Positions 47,189-61,200 of a DNA stretch of 64,000 bases are shown piece after piece. The stretch's first letter is position 1. Each line of letters begins with the position of its first letter. Made by a program: the position numbers and the translations under genes. Source of the DNA: Rhynchonema sp. JSB1_4. Taxonomy: Eukaryota; Nematoda; Chromadorea; Monhysterida; Xyalidae. Under the pieces are notes generated by a model that saw only the letters and a list, made by a program, of their open reading frames with translations, did not search any database and was not told the origin of the DNA. The stretch lies in NCBI GenBank assembly GCA_030248065.1, contig JASAMV010009006.1, positions 1 through 64,000 of the forward strand, given 5' to 3'.

Positions 47189-50100
47189 ACTAACATAAAC
47201 ATGGCTGATATCCTGAAGCACCCTTCGATGAACATTTTACACTATTATTGATATTACTATCCATTCACATTTGGTCAGGTGCTTAAGTTATGCTCTGAGC
47301 AGGTCAGATGTGTTTTCTATCATGGTCTGCTGCTGTATTGTGCTAATCCAAACTTATCTCACAAGCTCAAGAGCAGTATAAAAGCAGAGCAGCGCGCAAC
47401 CGCCTGGTGCCACGTACCTCGCTCTCGTAGACACAAGTTTGGATCTACTGTAGGTAACGCATGAGTAATTTAAGGCGCCGAAAATTGAGATAGATGGGCA
47501 TTCCAGCCAGCTGAGCCCAAAGCTCCCTGCGGGTCGCGGGAAATGTAACGGACATAAACATCAGACACCAGAATATACCACATGTGTACTGCAGTTGCTC
47601 AAGTTTTCTGTTAGGTTTTGACTATACTGAAAAGTCTCAAGTTCCTTCCGATCTCACAGTGCATGTATCGGTACGAGATCATAGCACATTCAAGCGGCGC
47701 ATCTGAGGGTGAATGGATTGGCACTCTTCCCTCCGCACATACTCGTATCACCAAGCAGCCTGGCAAACATATGTACGCATTATTTTCGGACCAGAAATGT
47801 GCAACCAGTGCACCCCACGCTCATGGCTGCTGCCGCTTGCAAGAGAGCGCGGCTCGCACAAACTGTACATACCCATACTTGCTGCGATACTGAGACTGCT
47901 CATATGCGAAAAAACTCATCCTAGACCAACTTAAGGGTGAAAACAGCGAATTTTAAAAAAGGAATTGAACTACAGTATTTACAAAGCAGTATCCATTTTG
48001 TATTTCGATATCTGCCATTCAACTGAATTGATTTCAACTGCAGCATTTACATACCGCTATTTGCGTCATGCTATTTTTTAAAACCGCACTTCTCGCTTCT
48101 GCTCTTTTTCGGGCAGAGAAGTTTTTTGTTTATATTTTTTGTTGCAGAGTCTATGTCATCTCGCGGTTGCAAGTGCGCCATAAGTGTCCATCTTGTGCCC
48201 GTTTTGTTTTTGTGCGACAAGTTTTACGAGGTCGGAGCCGGGCGAGTAATTGAGTGCTTCGGTAATTTGTGCGGCTTTTAAATGGCAGGCTGCATGAATT
48301 TGGCAAAAAAACAAAATGATTATTCCCTGTTTGTGTTGTGTATTTATATATTTGAGTTGGGCATAAATTCCATGTTTGGCAAAATGCATTCCGATCTTAT
48401 AAAACCGTTTAGGTGTTGTTCTTTTTGTCCCAGTTTTTGTCGCAACTTTCAGCCGAGTTGCAAAAAGGACCAGAGGACAGCTGTAAAGACCCCCGCTGTT
48501 GACCACATAATTCAGTGTGCGCATCGCATATAAACGCGTTTCGGAGCGGGTGCGTGCGCGCACTGTGCCGCACTTCTTCTTTTCCTTGTTTGCTGGTCGG
48601 GTAATAAAATTCATTGCGCTTCCAGTACAAACGCTCTTTTATTGTTCTGCCTGTGTCTATTTTTCGGCAACCAGCAACGATGAGGGTGCAGCCGCGCCGA
48701 TTTGTGAAAAAAACGGACTCCATCCGACCGAAGCCGTGTTAACTGGTTTCCTCATTGCCCATGCCTGAATCCCGCAAAAAAAATTGGCCGAACTTTGGCT
48801 AAACGCCTAACTATGGCCCGATAAGCTTGTCATATTCGAATAAGCTCCGGTCCCCGAGTTTGTTGCCGCGCGCGCCGCATATTTAAAACCGTTTTTCAGT
48901 TGTTTCAGTTTAGTGGGTCGCATTAGTTAAAAAATACCACGCTTCACTTTACCACGGTTTCTTGTGGCTTTCGTGGTAGGACGGTGCTGTTCGCATGTGC
49001 CAAGTTGGGCCAATAAAATATGTCCGTTGCGCTTTGCATTTCGTGGCAGCAAACTTATACCCCTTGCCTCACAAAGTGGCAGTGCATCAGCACTGATGGG
49101 CTACGGTAGGATAGCAGATAAAGTGTTGAAATGCAGCAACGTCATCGCATCAACAGAGTTGCAAAATCGCCTTTTCAAAAAAAACAGTCCGTGTGAGCTT
49201 TTTTGAACGCTTTTCGGGCGCTGCTGAAATGTTTGATTACCCCGACCAAACAATATCCACCCCAAGTGTGAAGGAGGATAAACACCGTCTTATTGCAATC
49301 GTGCTTACTTTCGTATGACGCAAATTTGTGGTCTGCCCAGGTGTTTGTTTGCAGTATATTTGAAGTTGCATGTCCTGTTTCGCATCGTGTGCATCATGTT
49401 CAAAATATTTGCAGTTCACGTTATCCTCTCAGTATGTTGCGTACATACATGATACATACATATACATATACATACATATGTACCATGGTGGCGCATTCAT
49501 TTCTGAAGCGAGCTCCCGAATTTTAAATTCAGCTGATCACTCGGTATAATGTACATTAGTTAGCGAATTTTCGCAGAAACAAAGCCACCCGAAAAATACA
49601 GACAACAAGCGAGCGAAAGCCGCATATTAAGGCTACCCGGTCCCCAGAGCCACATTTTCGCCGCGTGGCGAGCGCGATTCCCATCATTCCGGAACGGAAG
49701 GCGGAGCAAATAAAAGTTCTTTTGTTGTTTCGTTTTGCTGGGTATATGCAGTGTGGGTGTGCTTTTTTGTCTGAAATGCAGGCCACTCTATTCGCTGGTC
49801 TCTCAACTTTTTTTGCCCAACCCCGACGATTGCTAGCAGATGTAGGAGACTTGCTTTTGTGCAGACAACGTTCTGGCGCTTGTTTAAATGCGGAAATGAA
49901 CTTCATCTTGGTATGCGAAATAATACATATTTTCCTCTTGGTTATTTTCACAGCCAGGATAATTTCGCTGTGGTTTTTTATGCCCTCATTAATATGCTGT
50001 TCACGTGGGGGGACAGTGGGATGCGAGACGCATTTCGGGCAAAGCGAAAATTCCTCGATTATTTTCGTCAACAAAATGGTTGGTATGGTTGCAGCACAGC

Positions 50101-50945
50101 AGCAGCGCAGCTGCCGACTGGTCTTTGCTGTACAATCTGTGTCTTCCTGCCTAATTTACGCACATCAATTTTGCCAAATTAGCTGCCCGCCTCCGGTCCA
50201 TGCATGTATAAATGTCCATTGATGGGTAATCAGCCGCGAAATTGGGTAATATGCTTGGAAGCGGGCCTAAAATCACAATAGTGCTACATGTAAAAAAGAA
50301 AGCAGGAAAACTCGGACGTCTGCGAAGGCAAATAATAAAGAAAAATGGAACTGACCTGTTAGTTCATTGTCCCAGTTGATTCGATTCACAATCGGCCGCG
50401 CTTTTCGCTGTTCACTGTGACTTTATGTGGCACCAGAAGTAGTTACAGGATGTTTCAAAAGCTACTGAACTATACGTAGATTATAGATGAGAAATTGACT
50501 GACATTATCATTGAGCTCAAAAGTCGTCGACAAGGGTTTTCGGTCACGTGGAATCTGTTGGCCGGTCTGATCAGGGCCGAAGAATAATAGCTTTCAGGCG
50601 CGTTTTACTTTTGTTTGGTCCCAAATTAGACCGTGACCCTGTTTCCTGGAACCAAATCTCCGGACCAAAAATTGACCAATGTACAGATTCCCCTGTGTCC
50701 GAAACCCACAGTTAGCCAATTTTTAGCCGCGTATTTATATCCACTTACTGTACATGTACATGATCTCCCACAAAGTACCGTTGGTTTGTAGTAATGTGGT
50801 CAAATCATCTCTTCAAATAAAGTCGTAAACACAGTCACAAAAATAAACACATGTATTACTTTTCGCGCTCATTTGGGGCTCATGTGTTCGACGACTTTCT
50901 TTGACGATATGATTTGACGATCAAAACCATTAGCCGTATCCTTAA
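47189..50945. other. Intergenic, no recognised gene
   Basis: Longest ORFs are 49665-50222 (plus, 185 codons, with a hydrophobic middle) and 49556-50074 (minus, 172 codons), which overlap on opposite strands and have no recognisable domain. I treat both as unproven. TACATA microsatellite sequence lies at 49440-49480. Confidence 0.3.
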
Positions 50946-51830
50946 GGCCGCATTCACAATGCAAGCGCGTTAGCGTGTTAGCGCGTTAGCGTGCGAGATG
51001 CGCACGCTTTTGCATTCACAATGGAAAAAGCTGATTAGCGCGTTAGCGTGCGAGCAACTTTTCTCGCACGCTAACGCGCAGATGCGCAACGCGCTTTTGC
51101 ATTCACAATGCAAAGCTGATTAGCGCGTTGGCGCGTTAGCGTGGCACGCTAACGCGCTTTTCACGATTAGAACTGGTTCTAATTTTTTTTGCGCGTTAGC
51201 ACTGGATGCGCGTGTTCTAAAGCTTATAATTTAATTTGAAAACATTATCAGACCACGAAAAATGTGAAAACGTAGGAAATAAAGCTTGCTGCGTTCACTG
51301 AGAATATTTTTGTTCCATTTTGATGCTCAGAAGCATATCTTTTTACGCTATCAATCGATTGAGGCAAACAGTTTAGCCTGTTATATTAGCTGCAAGCAAA
51401 CGTTGCGCAGAACGTTGTTCATCTGCTTATGTGTTGTGTATCCTCTTTGGTGGTGTAATTGTGATGCATGACACGACAAGGAGACTGTATTGCACGCATG
51501 GATTGTTCATGTCGCGACTAGCTAGATTTTCCACTTGAGGAAAATGTTCCTTTAGAATCAAATTAGTTTGAATGACTCTTGAAAGCGATTGGTTGCCGTT
51601 TTCAAAACAAAGAAATGAAAAAATTCAGCATTTGTCAACAATCAGACCAACGGGCATTGTGAATGCAAACGCGTTTTGCTGATTTGCGCGTTAGCGCATT
51701 AGCGTATCACTGATAAGCGCGCACGCTAACGCGCTATTTCAATTTTCCATTGTGAATGCAAAAGTGTGCGGAAAAAGCGTGCACGCTAATCAGCAACACG
51801 CTAACGCGCTGCATTGTGAATGCGGCCTAA
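50943..51830. mobile_element. PIF/Harbinger-like MITE with GCGTTAGC subrepeats
   Basis: Element 50946-51827 (882 bp) begins GGCCGCATTCACAATGCA and ends with the inverse TGCATTGTGAATGCGGCC. It is flanked by TAA on each side (50943-50945, 51828-51830). TAA/TTA duplications with GGCC-type ends are typical of PIF/Harbinger elements. Both terminal 180-230 bp are arrays of GCGCGTTAGCGTG units in inverted orientation, and the CATTCACAATG terminus recurs internally. The central region has no transposase. Confidence 0.85.
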
Positions 51831-53622
51831 GCTGGTGCAGTAACTTTTGAAAGACCTTGTGGTATATTTCACGGTCAATGCAGAGCAGCCTCACATGCGT
51901 GCGCTACCCAATTTCCGAATTTTTTCACGTTGGAAAAAAATTAACGTGCTGACAATATGCATGCACGATTCAATCTCCCGCTGTTATAATCAAGCGTCTT
52001 TGGCTGTCAATTTACTTCACACACGTGTCAATAGTGGGCCGTTTATGTACCATGTATTTTGTACGTTGCATAGTCGTGTGGCACAGGTTGGTTTAACAAC
52101 GTTAATTGATATGTAATGAAACATGCTTGTTGCTGTTTCCTATGTAATAAGCAAATAACGTATGTAGAGCACAAAAGTCCGGTGACTCTCAAGGCTTTGC
52201 CACCTGCGTATGTAGCAAAAACTGAACTTGCAATCTCCTAAGTATAGGCAGGTCTATCGTTTTGCTAAACAAACCAAAGATTATCTCACAGCTCACTGTT
52301 TTTACAAAGTGCAAAAGTTTCCCTTGAAAAAGACCGTTTTCACGTCGAGAGAGATCAGTCATGGTCCGAACTTTTGAGCCGACCATAAACTTCACGGAGC
52401 CAAAAAATAACACTTCCTAAACGAGCGCACGCCAGTTAATGGCTCAGTATTTCACCTTTTTACCCTCGCCTGCATAGAGGGGCTCGTTATGAGAGTTGAA
52501 AAGTGCATCTAAATGCACCTTGGCGTTGCGCGCGAAAGTCAAAAACCGTTCTGCTGTCTGTCAGCTGCTCGGCCATAAAGTCCATAACGTGACACATTAT
52601 GTAAAGTCATTCGTATTCTTCAAAAATTGTCTTTCGCAGTACTACAGTCTGCGTTCTGTATAATGGTGCGCTCAGTTTCTTTCTCGATTAGGTCTATCCT
52701 TCAAAAAGGACGGCAGAATCACAATTACATGTACATGCACGTCTGCTATATTAACACCATATTTCTACCATTTCCAGGAATTTTTAATTTGGGATTCCAT
52801 TACGAAGAGTGTCACTGTAAAGAGAGTCAACCGCATGTGTTCAGAGATACGGAGCGCCATTGATTTTGCCAAAATAGTATTGATACCTTGTTAACGTGTT
52901 GTGCATGCGCACATTACAGTGTCTGATCCTTTCTCATTTGCTCTTATTTTTAGCGCAGTTCCCGTGCCGGTGACTCACTTTGTGGGCAATATCATCTGTC
53001 AAATATCATCAATCAGTTCTCTGTGTGTAGGTAATTCGTAATTATAGTAGTCACATCCACGTGCGCGAACGGGATCCAGACCCCGATCCCGAAATCGGGA
53101 GAAGGCGCATTCCAAGAACACCCCAACCCCCCCCCCCCCCCGAAAATCCGATCCCAATCAAACAGCCGGATCCAGATTCGGTATTGTTACCGGTACTTGT
53201 CCATATGTACCATACAGTAGACCTCTGTATGATGCAAAAATAAGTGGGACAACAGAAATCTGGAGTAAAATGACCCCAAATTCGAGCAATATCGTAAAGC
53301 ATATTAAAAGCATATCGTATAGCATTAGGTAACAATATCGTAAAACGACCCACAGTAGATATCAACCAGGCGTACGAATTATGAAAGTCCATCTGTGGCT
53401 GGCACAGAAAACTGCAATAGTTAAAAAAACTGTATTCCCGATCCCGATCCGGACGATTACAATCCTGTGAAGAGATCCCGTTGGAGAATATTTCGATTAC
53501 CTGGTCCGCCTTCACGCATAACGTTTTCAAATCACAATGCACTGCGAGTATAGCATATAAGTTCACAGCCTCAAACACGAAAAAATTTGCACAAGCAGAT
53601 CACCTTTGTTGCCGTGATACAT
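51831..53622. other. Intergenic, no recognised gene
   Basis: The minus-strand ORF 53051-53578 (175 codons) contains a Gly/Ser low-complexity end encoded by GATCCCGATCC-type repeats and a run of 14 C near 53128-53142. I see no domain. Nothing else is recognised. Confidence 0.3.
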
Positions 53623-53945
53623 GTACCGGAGTTTTCCATATATACACTCCACCTCCCTGATATGGCCTTCCGAGGGCTCCACTCGGAAACATTTCCGAAC
53701 AGGGGCTCTATTTGGAGTAAAACGTTTTCCAAAACTTTACCAAAAACACCGGTTTTTTACAACAGAAGCACAAACAGGTCATTTTCGCATATTTTTACAG
53801 CAGAATCTGCTCTAAGACCGAATTTTGCTGCGTTCCTTGAAATGCCCTCGTGGGCTCTGTTTGGATAAAATATTTGAAACAAAAAGCCGATTTTCCACGT
53901 TTTCCGAATAGAGAACCGAGGGCTAATGTGGAAACGTCCTGTACG
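53623..53945. mobile_element. MITE-like element (GTACCGGAGTTTTCC family), copy 2
   Basis: It begins GTACCGGAGTTTTCCA and ends GTGGAAACGTCCTGTAC. Internal hairpins resemble those of 43704-43911, although it is about 115 bp longer. Boundaries are approximate. Confidence 0.45.
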
Positions 53946-55289
53946 TGTATATGTGGGTACAATTGTGCACAGGTATTTGTGTAATGGGTATGCATGTACT
54001 TATACTTATTGACTGTAAATTCTACAAGCAAACACAAATCAAATAACAAAAACAAGTTTGAGACTGCGCAGATTACCCTGTCCTCGCATTTGCGTCATGC
54101 GCGTTTTGCACTAAACTTTTTGGTGCCCACAGGCCGCCCTGTTGTCAATTGCTGTGCGATGCTGATCCGTCATGATTTGAAATGACGTGCAGCCATGCTC
54201 GCTCCATCTGATTGTGACAGGAGCAGGGGACCTACACAAGCAAACAAGTCACCTGCATTGGCATATCAGTACTATATTATTACGTAGTCAACACTTTTTT
54301 GTAGTTACCGTACCAAATATGCAAATGGTGTCCTAAGCCCTCATTACACATCGTTCTGTGTGCTCTCGGAGAACGACGCTTTGTATTTCTTAACATTCAC
54401 ATCTCTGTCTGGGTTGCCTTGACGGCTGCATTGAAGCAAAAGCCTGGTCTTGCGCAAAGGCGTGCCCTCAAAGCACCTTACCGATTCACATCTCTGAAAA
54501 CACGACCAAAAAGAATTGGTCGTTTGCAAGCTGATGAGAATGTTACAGTTGTCCTACACCAGTCAGTGGTGTCTTCTTTACCTGATACCGAAAGCCATAC
54601 GTGTAGTACCTTTCATACCCTGCCTGCATGCAGAAACATCGAGCATTAAGCATAGGTGCGTAGTACCTGCCCATCTGGCGCTCGTTGTCGCTGACCAGCA
54701 AGAAAAAACAACCCCCCCCACACCACCCCCTAGGGAAAATGAATAGAAGGAGAAAATCATCATGCTCCACTTTGCAGTCTTCAACGTGTGACATTTCCCA
54801 ATAAATCAGCAGCCACGTATGAATGTTTCACCGTTCTGCCAGCTGCGAAATCGAGCTCGTGTTGGCGTAGTTTGCCTATACTCATACCATGATAAAGCAT
54901 TTTGTCGCCCTGTTGCCATAACTAACCAGGTACATACCACTCGTCACCAGCTCCAATCATAAAACTAATGAATGAGTTATTTTGGTGGCATTGCCATTGT
55001 GCCAGCACTAAAATGACGGTGGCCCATGGTGTAACTGGACTCAATCATCACACAGAGATTTTTTCTCTTGCGATTGGTTAACGTATAGATAGAGCAGTGT
55101 GCCAAGTTTGTTTGGCGCATTACACAACACACTTGTTTCAGACTCCGACTGTGTCGGAAACGCACGCCAAAATGATCAAGTCTACATTAATTCGCACTGC
55201 AATTCAGAAAACTGTTTTGAATGGGAACCAACACGCGTCCATAATTTGAATGCAATAAAGCAAATAAAGCGGGCGCGATTTTCTGCAGG
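53946..55289. other. Upstream of the GPCR gene, no recognised gene
   Basis: Short ORFs on both strands have no signature. A C-rich run lies near 54711-54730. The base immediately before the GPCR start codon follows a TTCTGCAG splice acceptor, so a 5' untranslated exon or trans-splicing is possible. Confidence 0.3.
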
Positions 55290-58200
55290 ATGGCCAATTC
55301 GTCAGAAGACCTGTCAAATGAGACGGACTGGTGGGAGAGGTAAGCCAAATTTACGTCTGCAGTTTCGATTTGTGATCTTGAAAGCGAAATAATCGATCGG
55401 ACACAAAGATGTTGAAATATATTGGTTGTATTTTTGATTAACGTCGCCCTAACAATCAGGTACATTCTGCAGAAAGATAACCCTACTGCTTAACTTCATT
55501 CAGCGTCAACGTGAGCGCGTTCGAGACCAAATGTGAACTTGAATACTACTTTTTGACGGAGCACTCGAAGCGGCACACTGGAATGATGCTGTTCAGGTAC
55601 TATATTCAATGGTGATCAATCACTGTTGAATTTGTGTTGATCGGGTCCCGTATATTTATGGCTCGAAAGATCAGGCAAATTCATGCTTGCTTATTTGGCA
55701 TTATAGTTTAAGGGCCAAGATTTGGGCGCGAGGGAACCAAAAACGTGAACTAACAATAACAATAGCAACAAAAACACACAACTACTGTAGCTCTGCATAT
55801 TTCTAAATTTTTTTCTCGCTTTCAAGTGTGTGCTGCGCGTGGCTGATGATCACACTGTCCGTGATTGGTGTGCTCGGCAATCTGCTATCGGCGTATGTGT
55901 TCACGAGGGAGAAAATGCGTTCGTCAATCAACACGCTGTTGGCCGCACTGAGCGTTGCTGATCTCGTCTTGCTCATCATGGTTGGTTTTATACGTACAAG
56001 CTGTTTAGGTTATTAGCTTTTATAGTCAGGACCGTAAAATGGTTTTTCGCCAACTCTGGTCGTCAACTCAGCCAAGCACACACCTGCCATGCAACGCGCG
56101 AAAACTGTTGAGGACAGTAAGATCTGATCTGGCCTCATTACCTTTTTTGGGGTCATGTTGCCATCGCGGGTGCGTTCGCAGCGTTAAAGTGTTGTTGAGG
56201 TTTCAAAGTCTTCGTATTGAAATCAAAAGTAACTAGCATGTCAAGCTCAATGCCCTGATCACAAAGGTATCAGAATTACGAGGAAGTGACTTCTGTATCC
56301 GCTGCTGCACCCGAAAATGTCCGACCCGTAACCCGCACTCGCATGCATTGTGAAACCGGCCACCCCAAAAAGACGTGTGTTTCTTTGAAACACCTCACTG
56401 CTATTTTAAAGCTCCTTTGGCACTGTACTGTACCTACAGACACACTAGCGCCATCGAATAGTAGGCAACAAGTTTAAAAAAACCAACCTTTTAATTTAGG
56501 TTGTGCCGACTTTCACGTTGACCCCCATCTACACATGGTCACCATCAAAGGTGTTGGTGATCACCTCGAATCTGTTCACCAAATACGGCTACCCGCTCGC
56601 GTGTATGGCGCAAACAGCCAGCGTGTGGTTGTTTCTCATTATATCCATCGAACGATACATTGCCGTATGCTATCCCTTGATGGTACAGGTCGGTCACTGG
56701 GTCAAAAGTTGATTTTGGTTTCAAACAATATAAATTACAATACAATACTTTTGGTTTGATATTGGTGGCAAACAATACCTTTCTGCTGTACGTTGTACCT
56801 TTCAAACGGTACAGCTTTATCAGTAAGATCTCCAAACATGATGCAAGCGTGCCCCACCCAGTCAAGACCGAACACGAAATCGGCAACGACCATCCATTTT
56901 AATGCCAGACGCACTTACAACCTGCTTAAAATCATATACTCTCACCACCGGTCAAAAAGTACGATGAAACATCATATCAACAGGTTCACTGTACGATCGA
57001 ACGATCGCGCTACGCCGTTCTGGTGGTGGTTGTGACGGCGATTGTGTACAATTTCTGCCGCTTCTGGGACTTCCAGCTGAGCGAACTCGGTCCGCTTTGC
57101 GCCCTCACCAATGGAATCAGGGTCTATCCTTGGTATCGGCATCTGTGAGTGCACATTTAGTCGATTTAGTGTCGTTATTCGTTAATGTTGTTAATTGAAT
57201 CTTATTTCCGTAGAATATTAAAAAATTTGGCAAGCCGGCCACAACTGATTGTACAAAACGGGGTTTTTGCTTGCGTTGACTTCTAATTTTTTCGCCACTG
57301 AAAAGCTGATTATTCCTAAACAATGTGTGCCATTAATCCCACCCAATACACGAAATGTCTATTATTTCATGCCTGGATTACCATGTAAACGCGAACAGTT
57401 ACAATCTGTTGTCATTGATCTCTCGGGGTAAAGTCAGCACAATATTACACGATTACTGATCCCATCTCATAGACATCCGTGACATCCTTGAGAAATGTAT
57501 GGACACCTTGCCCTTGAGGATCAAGCCTGCCATGTTTCGTCCCCAGCTCCACCTGCAATTTCGTTCATTCCAGCTATCTGTTCATCGCGTACGTGTCCAC
57601 CCAATTCATCATTCCGTTCATCTCGATCTCAGTGCTCAACAGCAAAGTGGCGAAAACGATATTGAAAGCGCGAAAGCAGCATTCGCAAATGTCCAGATCT
57701 CAGGTATGTGCATTTGGGTGTGGGTGAGGCTCAGTTTCATCGACAGCTCATCATAATAATACTCAGGTCGAACATTTTGTGTGCTTTGATCTTTTGAAGA
57801 CCCTTGTCCAGTGTGGTACCACGACCAGCCTCCGATGAAATTACTTGGGATGGATAAGTAGTACACCTCTGGACATGTGAAGTCTTTGCCAAATTCATAA
57901 ATCCACGGCACTCCCGGAATATACGGGACCTAGCCAGAAAACTTCTAAATCGGCAATGAAATGAGATGAAACTTTTCCTGGGGTTTTCTGGGGCCCTGAA
58001 AACGATTATGGAAACCATTTTGACATCGCAGCAAAGCCTAACACCTGAAAACCTGACTGAGCCTGAATAATACTGACACGCTGCTTAACGCTCTTGTCCA
58101 GCTGTTTGTACCTTATGCCTGGGTTTATGTTCAGGCTTAGGCTTAGGCTTAGGCACCGGCCAGGAAGACCTGCCCATATGAAGCATAAAATCCAAAAAAG

Positions 58201-61200
58201 TTCAATTTCACACTTCGAGGTGGTGGGCCACGGTGGGATTCGAACCCGCCTGATCACCACCGCCACCGATATTTTGGCAATAATTTGGGACAAAATGGCG
58301 CAAGGCATGCAGATCCAATGATCTGAAAATACTTTCCGTCGTCTTCAGCATCACTGAAAACTCCAGGAAAATATTTATGTCATTGCGGAGCCAATTTAGG
58401 CTGTTTTGATCAGGTCCCGTATATTCCGGGAGTGCCAAATCCACAGTGGCGGTTCAATCCACAAAACCAAACCAAGCACATACTGCTACTATTCTAAGAT
58501 AGGCATTCAAGGCATAGTGCTTGCTGATCACTGTTCTTTTCGTGTTTCTAGGTCCGCAAAGCGCGGGCTAGGCTTAATTTTCCGGTAAGGTTAGATAAGA
58601 ACAACAAATGTGTATGCTTAATGTAAAATTCAGTTCACCACTATAATGTATGTACTTACTTCACTATCCCTTTTGCATCAAGGACCACTCTCTCTCTCTC
58701 GTCACAGTGCGTTGCCCCTCAGTGTTTATGGTCATTTGTGAATCTATCAAAGACAAAAAAGGATTGTGTTCAACACCCTTCATACCGAATTTTGTGCAAG
58801 TGCAACGTCCGTGCCCAGTGGTGCCGTTAGAACCTCTACCGTCTTCCCCTCTTCCCAGTTGGAAAGCGAGAAAGGGGCCTTTTTATCGGCAATCCCAAGA
58901 TTTCACCCCTGGTATCTGGTAGTCTGACTGGTTGCCCCGGAATAAAACATTCTAGTAAAAACAAAAACTTGATAATTTCGTGTACAGAGTTTTATACTTT
59001 CAAACGGCATCTTGCAGCCGTTTCAGGGGGCTGTTTCTCTTATGTAGCTTGCTGAAATTTGCTAGCTTCTCTGGCAGAATAACACATTTTTAACATCTTA
59101 AGATCGACCCCTCAAACTTTCATGCATTTGGCACCTGAAAAGGTTGGGTACTCGGTATATCCTGGATTGGACTATTTGCTTTTGCATTGACACCACTGGA
59201 ATCAGATCCGACAGCTCTGTATTCATTTCTGTATCTTTAAATTTGATAAAAATGACTTCTTAATACACGCTCAAAGTCGTACAACAAATATTTTGCAGCG
59301 TTCCGAGCATCGAACGGCCACCATGATGTTGGTTGTGATTTTGATCTTCGTCGGCTGCTATCTGCTGTCGGGCGCACTCGCCATCATCGGTAAGCTGAAT
59401 ATGATCTTGGATTTCTTATTCCTTATTTTTCGCACTTGGTTGGTTAGTGAACTGCAATCTGCAGCTGGGAAACGGACAATCACCTCGGTAACCTATGATG
59501 TAAGCTTGAAGTCCGAAAGTCACTTCAGCCATCGCTCGGGCGATTTTCTCACATCGTAGCAACCTAGCACGAAACACCACCATCAAACATACAGTAACGT
59601 AAGCGTATTCGGTAGATTGCCAGCTGAGCAGAGCAAGTTTGAGCAAAGCAATGCCTGACGTTTCGGGCCTGAAAGTTTACGCAATGCTACAGATAGCGTG
59701 TCGACGCGTTTCTACCGCGAGGAGTCAACAGCGGCGTTGGCGTACGCGTTGACCGACATCAGCAACACACTAATTGTGTTCAACTCAACCTCAACAGCGA
59801 TCATCTACTTCATTTTCTCAAAGAACTACCGCACAATCGTCATGTCACTCGTGCTGCTCACGTGTCCGTGCATCAACTGGTGAGTGGTGCAGAAACGCGG
59901 TCAGGTCAGAAAGTGCATGATCTTATACATGTATCTGGTCTTCGTTTGGATGATTTATGCTCGGCTCAGTAAAGCTCATATTTTAGGCCCAGGCTTTTAC
60001 TTCGGGTGAACCTGATTAGTGTCATTGCCGAGAACGCCGGTACCCGACTGCAGATCTCAGGGCGGAATTGGTTACACTGTCGTAAACACAAAATTGAAGC
60101 ATATGGCCATAAGAAAAACTTCCCCTGACGTTCTCAGGAGCATATGCTTCACGCAACTTGATCTCGTGCTCAAGATATAAGACTTAAATACAGTAGATTG
60201 GTTACAATCATCAAATTGGCTGCAAGAGAAACATAGCCCTCTTTTCGAATATTATAGTTCGTCAGTCCAACCTTGAAATTCAAGTACCAATTACTGTACG
60301 TACATGTTTTGCAGTCCGTTTGAGTTTGTGACATCAACTCTGACATTGACGACTTCAAGGACCGTCGTGTTCAACTTCTTGCCTTTCGCGCAGGTTCGTG
60401 ACCGAGTCACAGATCGATTCGTTCATAAACGACCGTACCACGACGGCATTGGGCTACGCGGCGACGTTGAAAGTGAAGACACACGAACGACGCGCGTACA
60501 CGATGCGACAGCAGAAGAAACGGTGGGTGAAAAAAATTTATGGAAGTCACGTTTCGAATTTTTGACACCATGACCACTGATGATGCCGTCCCTGTCTTGC
60601 ATTACAAGCACACCATGCATGAGCGTATAGGCAAAAGCCCAGAGGTTTATCAGGCTGCAAAAACTTTGTCATCTACTGAGTTCATCAGAGGGACGCGCTT
60701 TGTCAGGTGCTCCGCCCGAATCCAGCCCAGTAGTACACTACATCTGTGTGGGGCTTAGGTTCAAACCTTTGATGTGTTTCAGCGAGGGCGAAGAACACCG
60801 TCGTCACACCGATGACCCTGCGATGGGCGGGCGAATATCGCGTGCCGTTAGCGAGACCCCGACGCCTGTTCCCACGACCGAGAAAACGAAGTCCAAACCT
60901 AGACACTCAGCCGATTTGATCCGTGAACCGTTGCTGTATCGAACCACCACACCACCGCACAGCGACAACAGCATCGTCAACGGACACCTGGCACCACCGG
61001 AGGAAATCGTTCATCTTAAGACACTAAATACCACTGAAGGCACTGGTGGACAGAGTAAAGTGTTAAAAACGAGCAGCGACGATGCCAAGGCACCAACTGA
61101 CGATGATGCACCAGATTGTGAAACATCACCCAGCGGCGGCTCAGACGATGCAATACCCTTGACCGAACAAGGCAAAGATCGTGTGAAGCATATTGTGATT

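Noticed and set aside
49556..50222. Overlapping 185- and 172-codon ORFs on opposite strands
   Set aside because: No domain, no splice partner, and both cannot easily be real; kept only as a note.
53051..53578. 175-codon minus-strand ORF
   Set aside because: Ends in repeat-encoded Gly/Ser tract across a C homopolymer, no recognisable domain.
58215..58262. Functional tRNA gene
   Set aside because: Good T-arm but no matching acceptor or D-arm; lies inside a mobile element.
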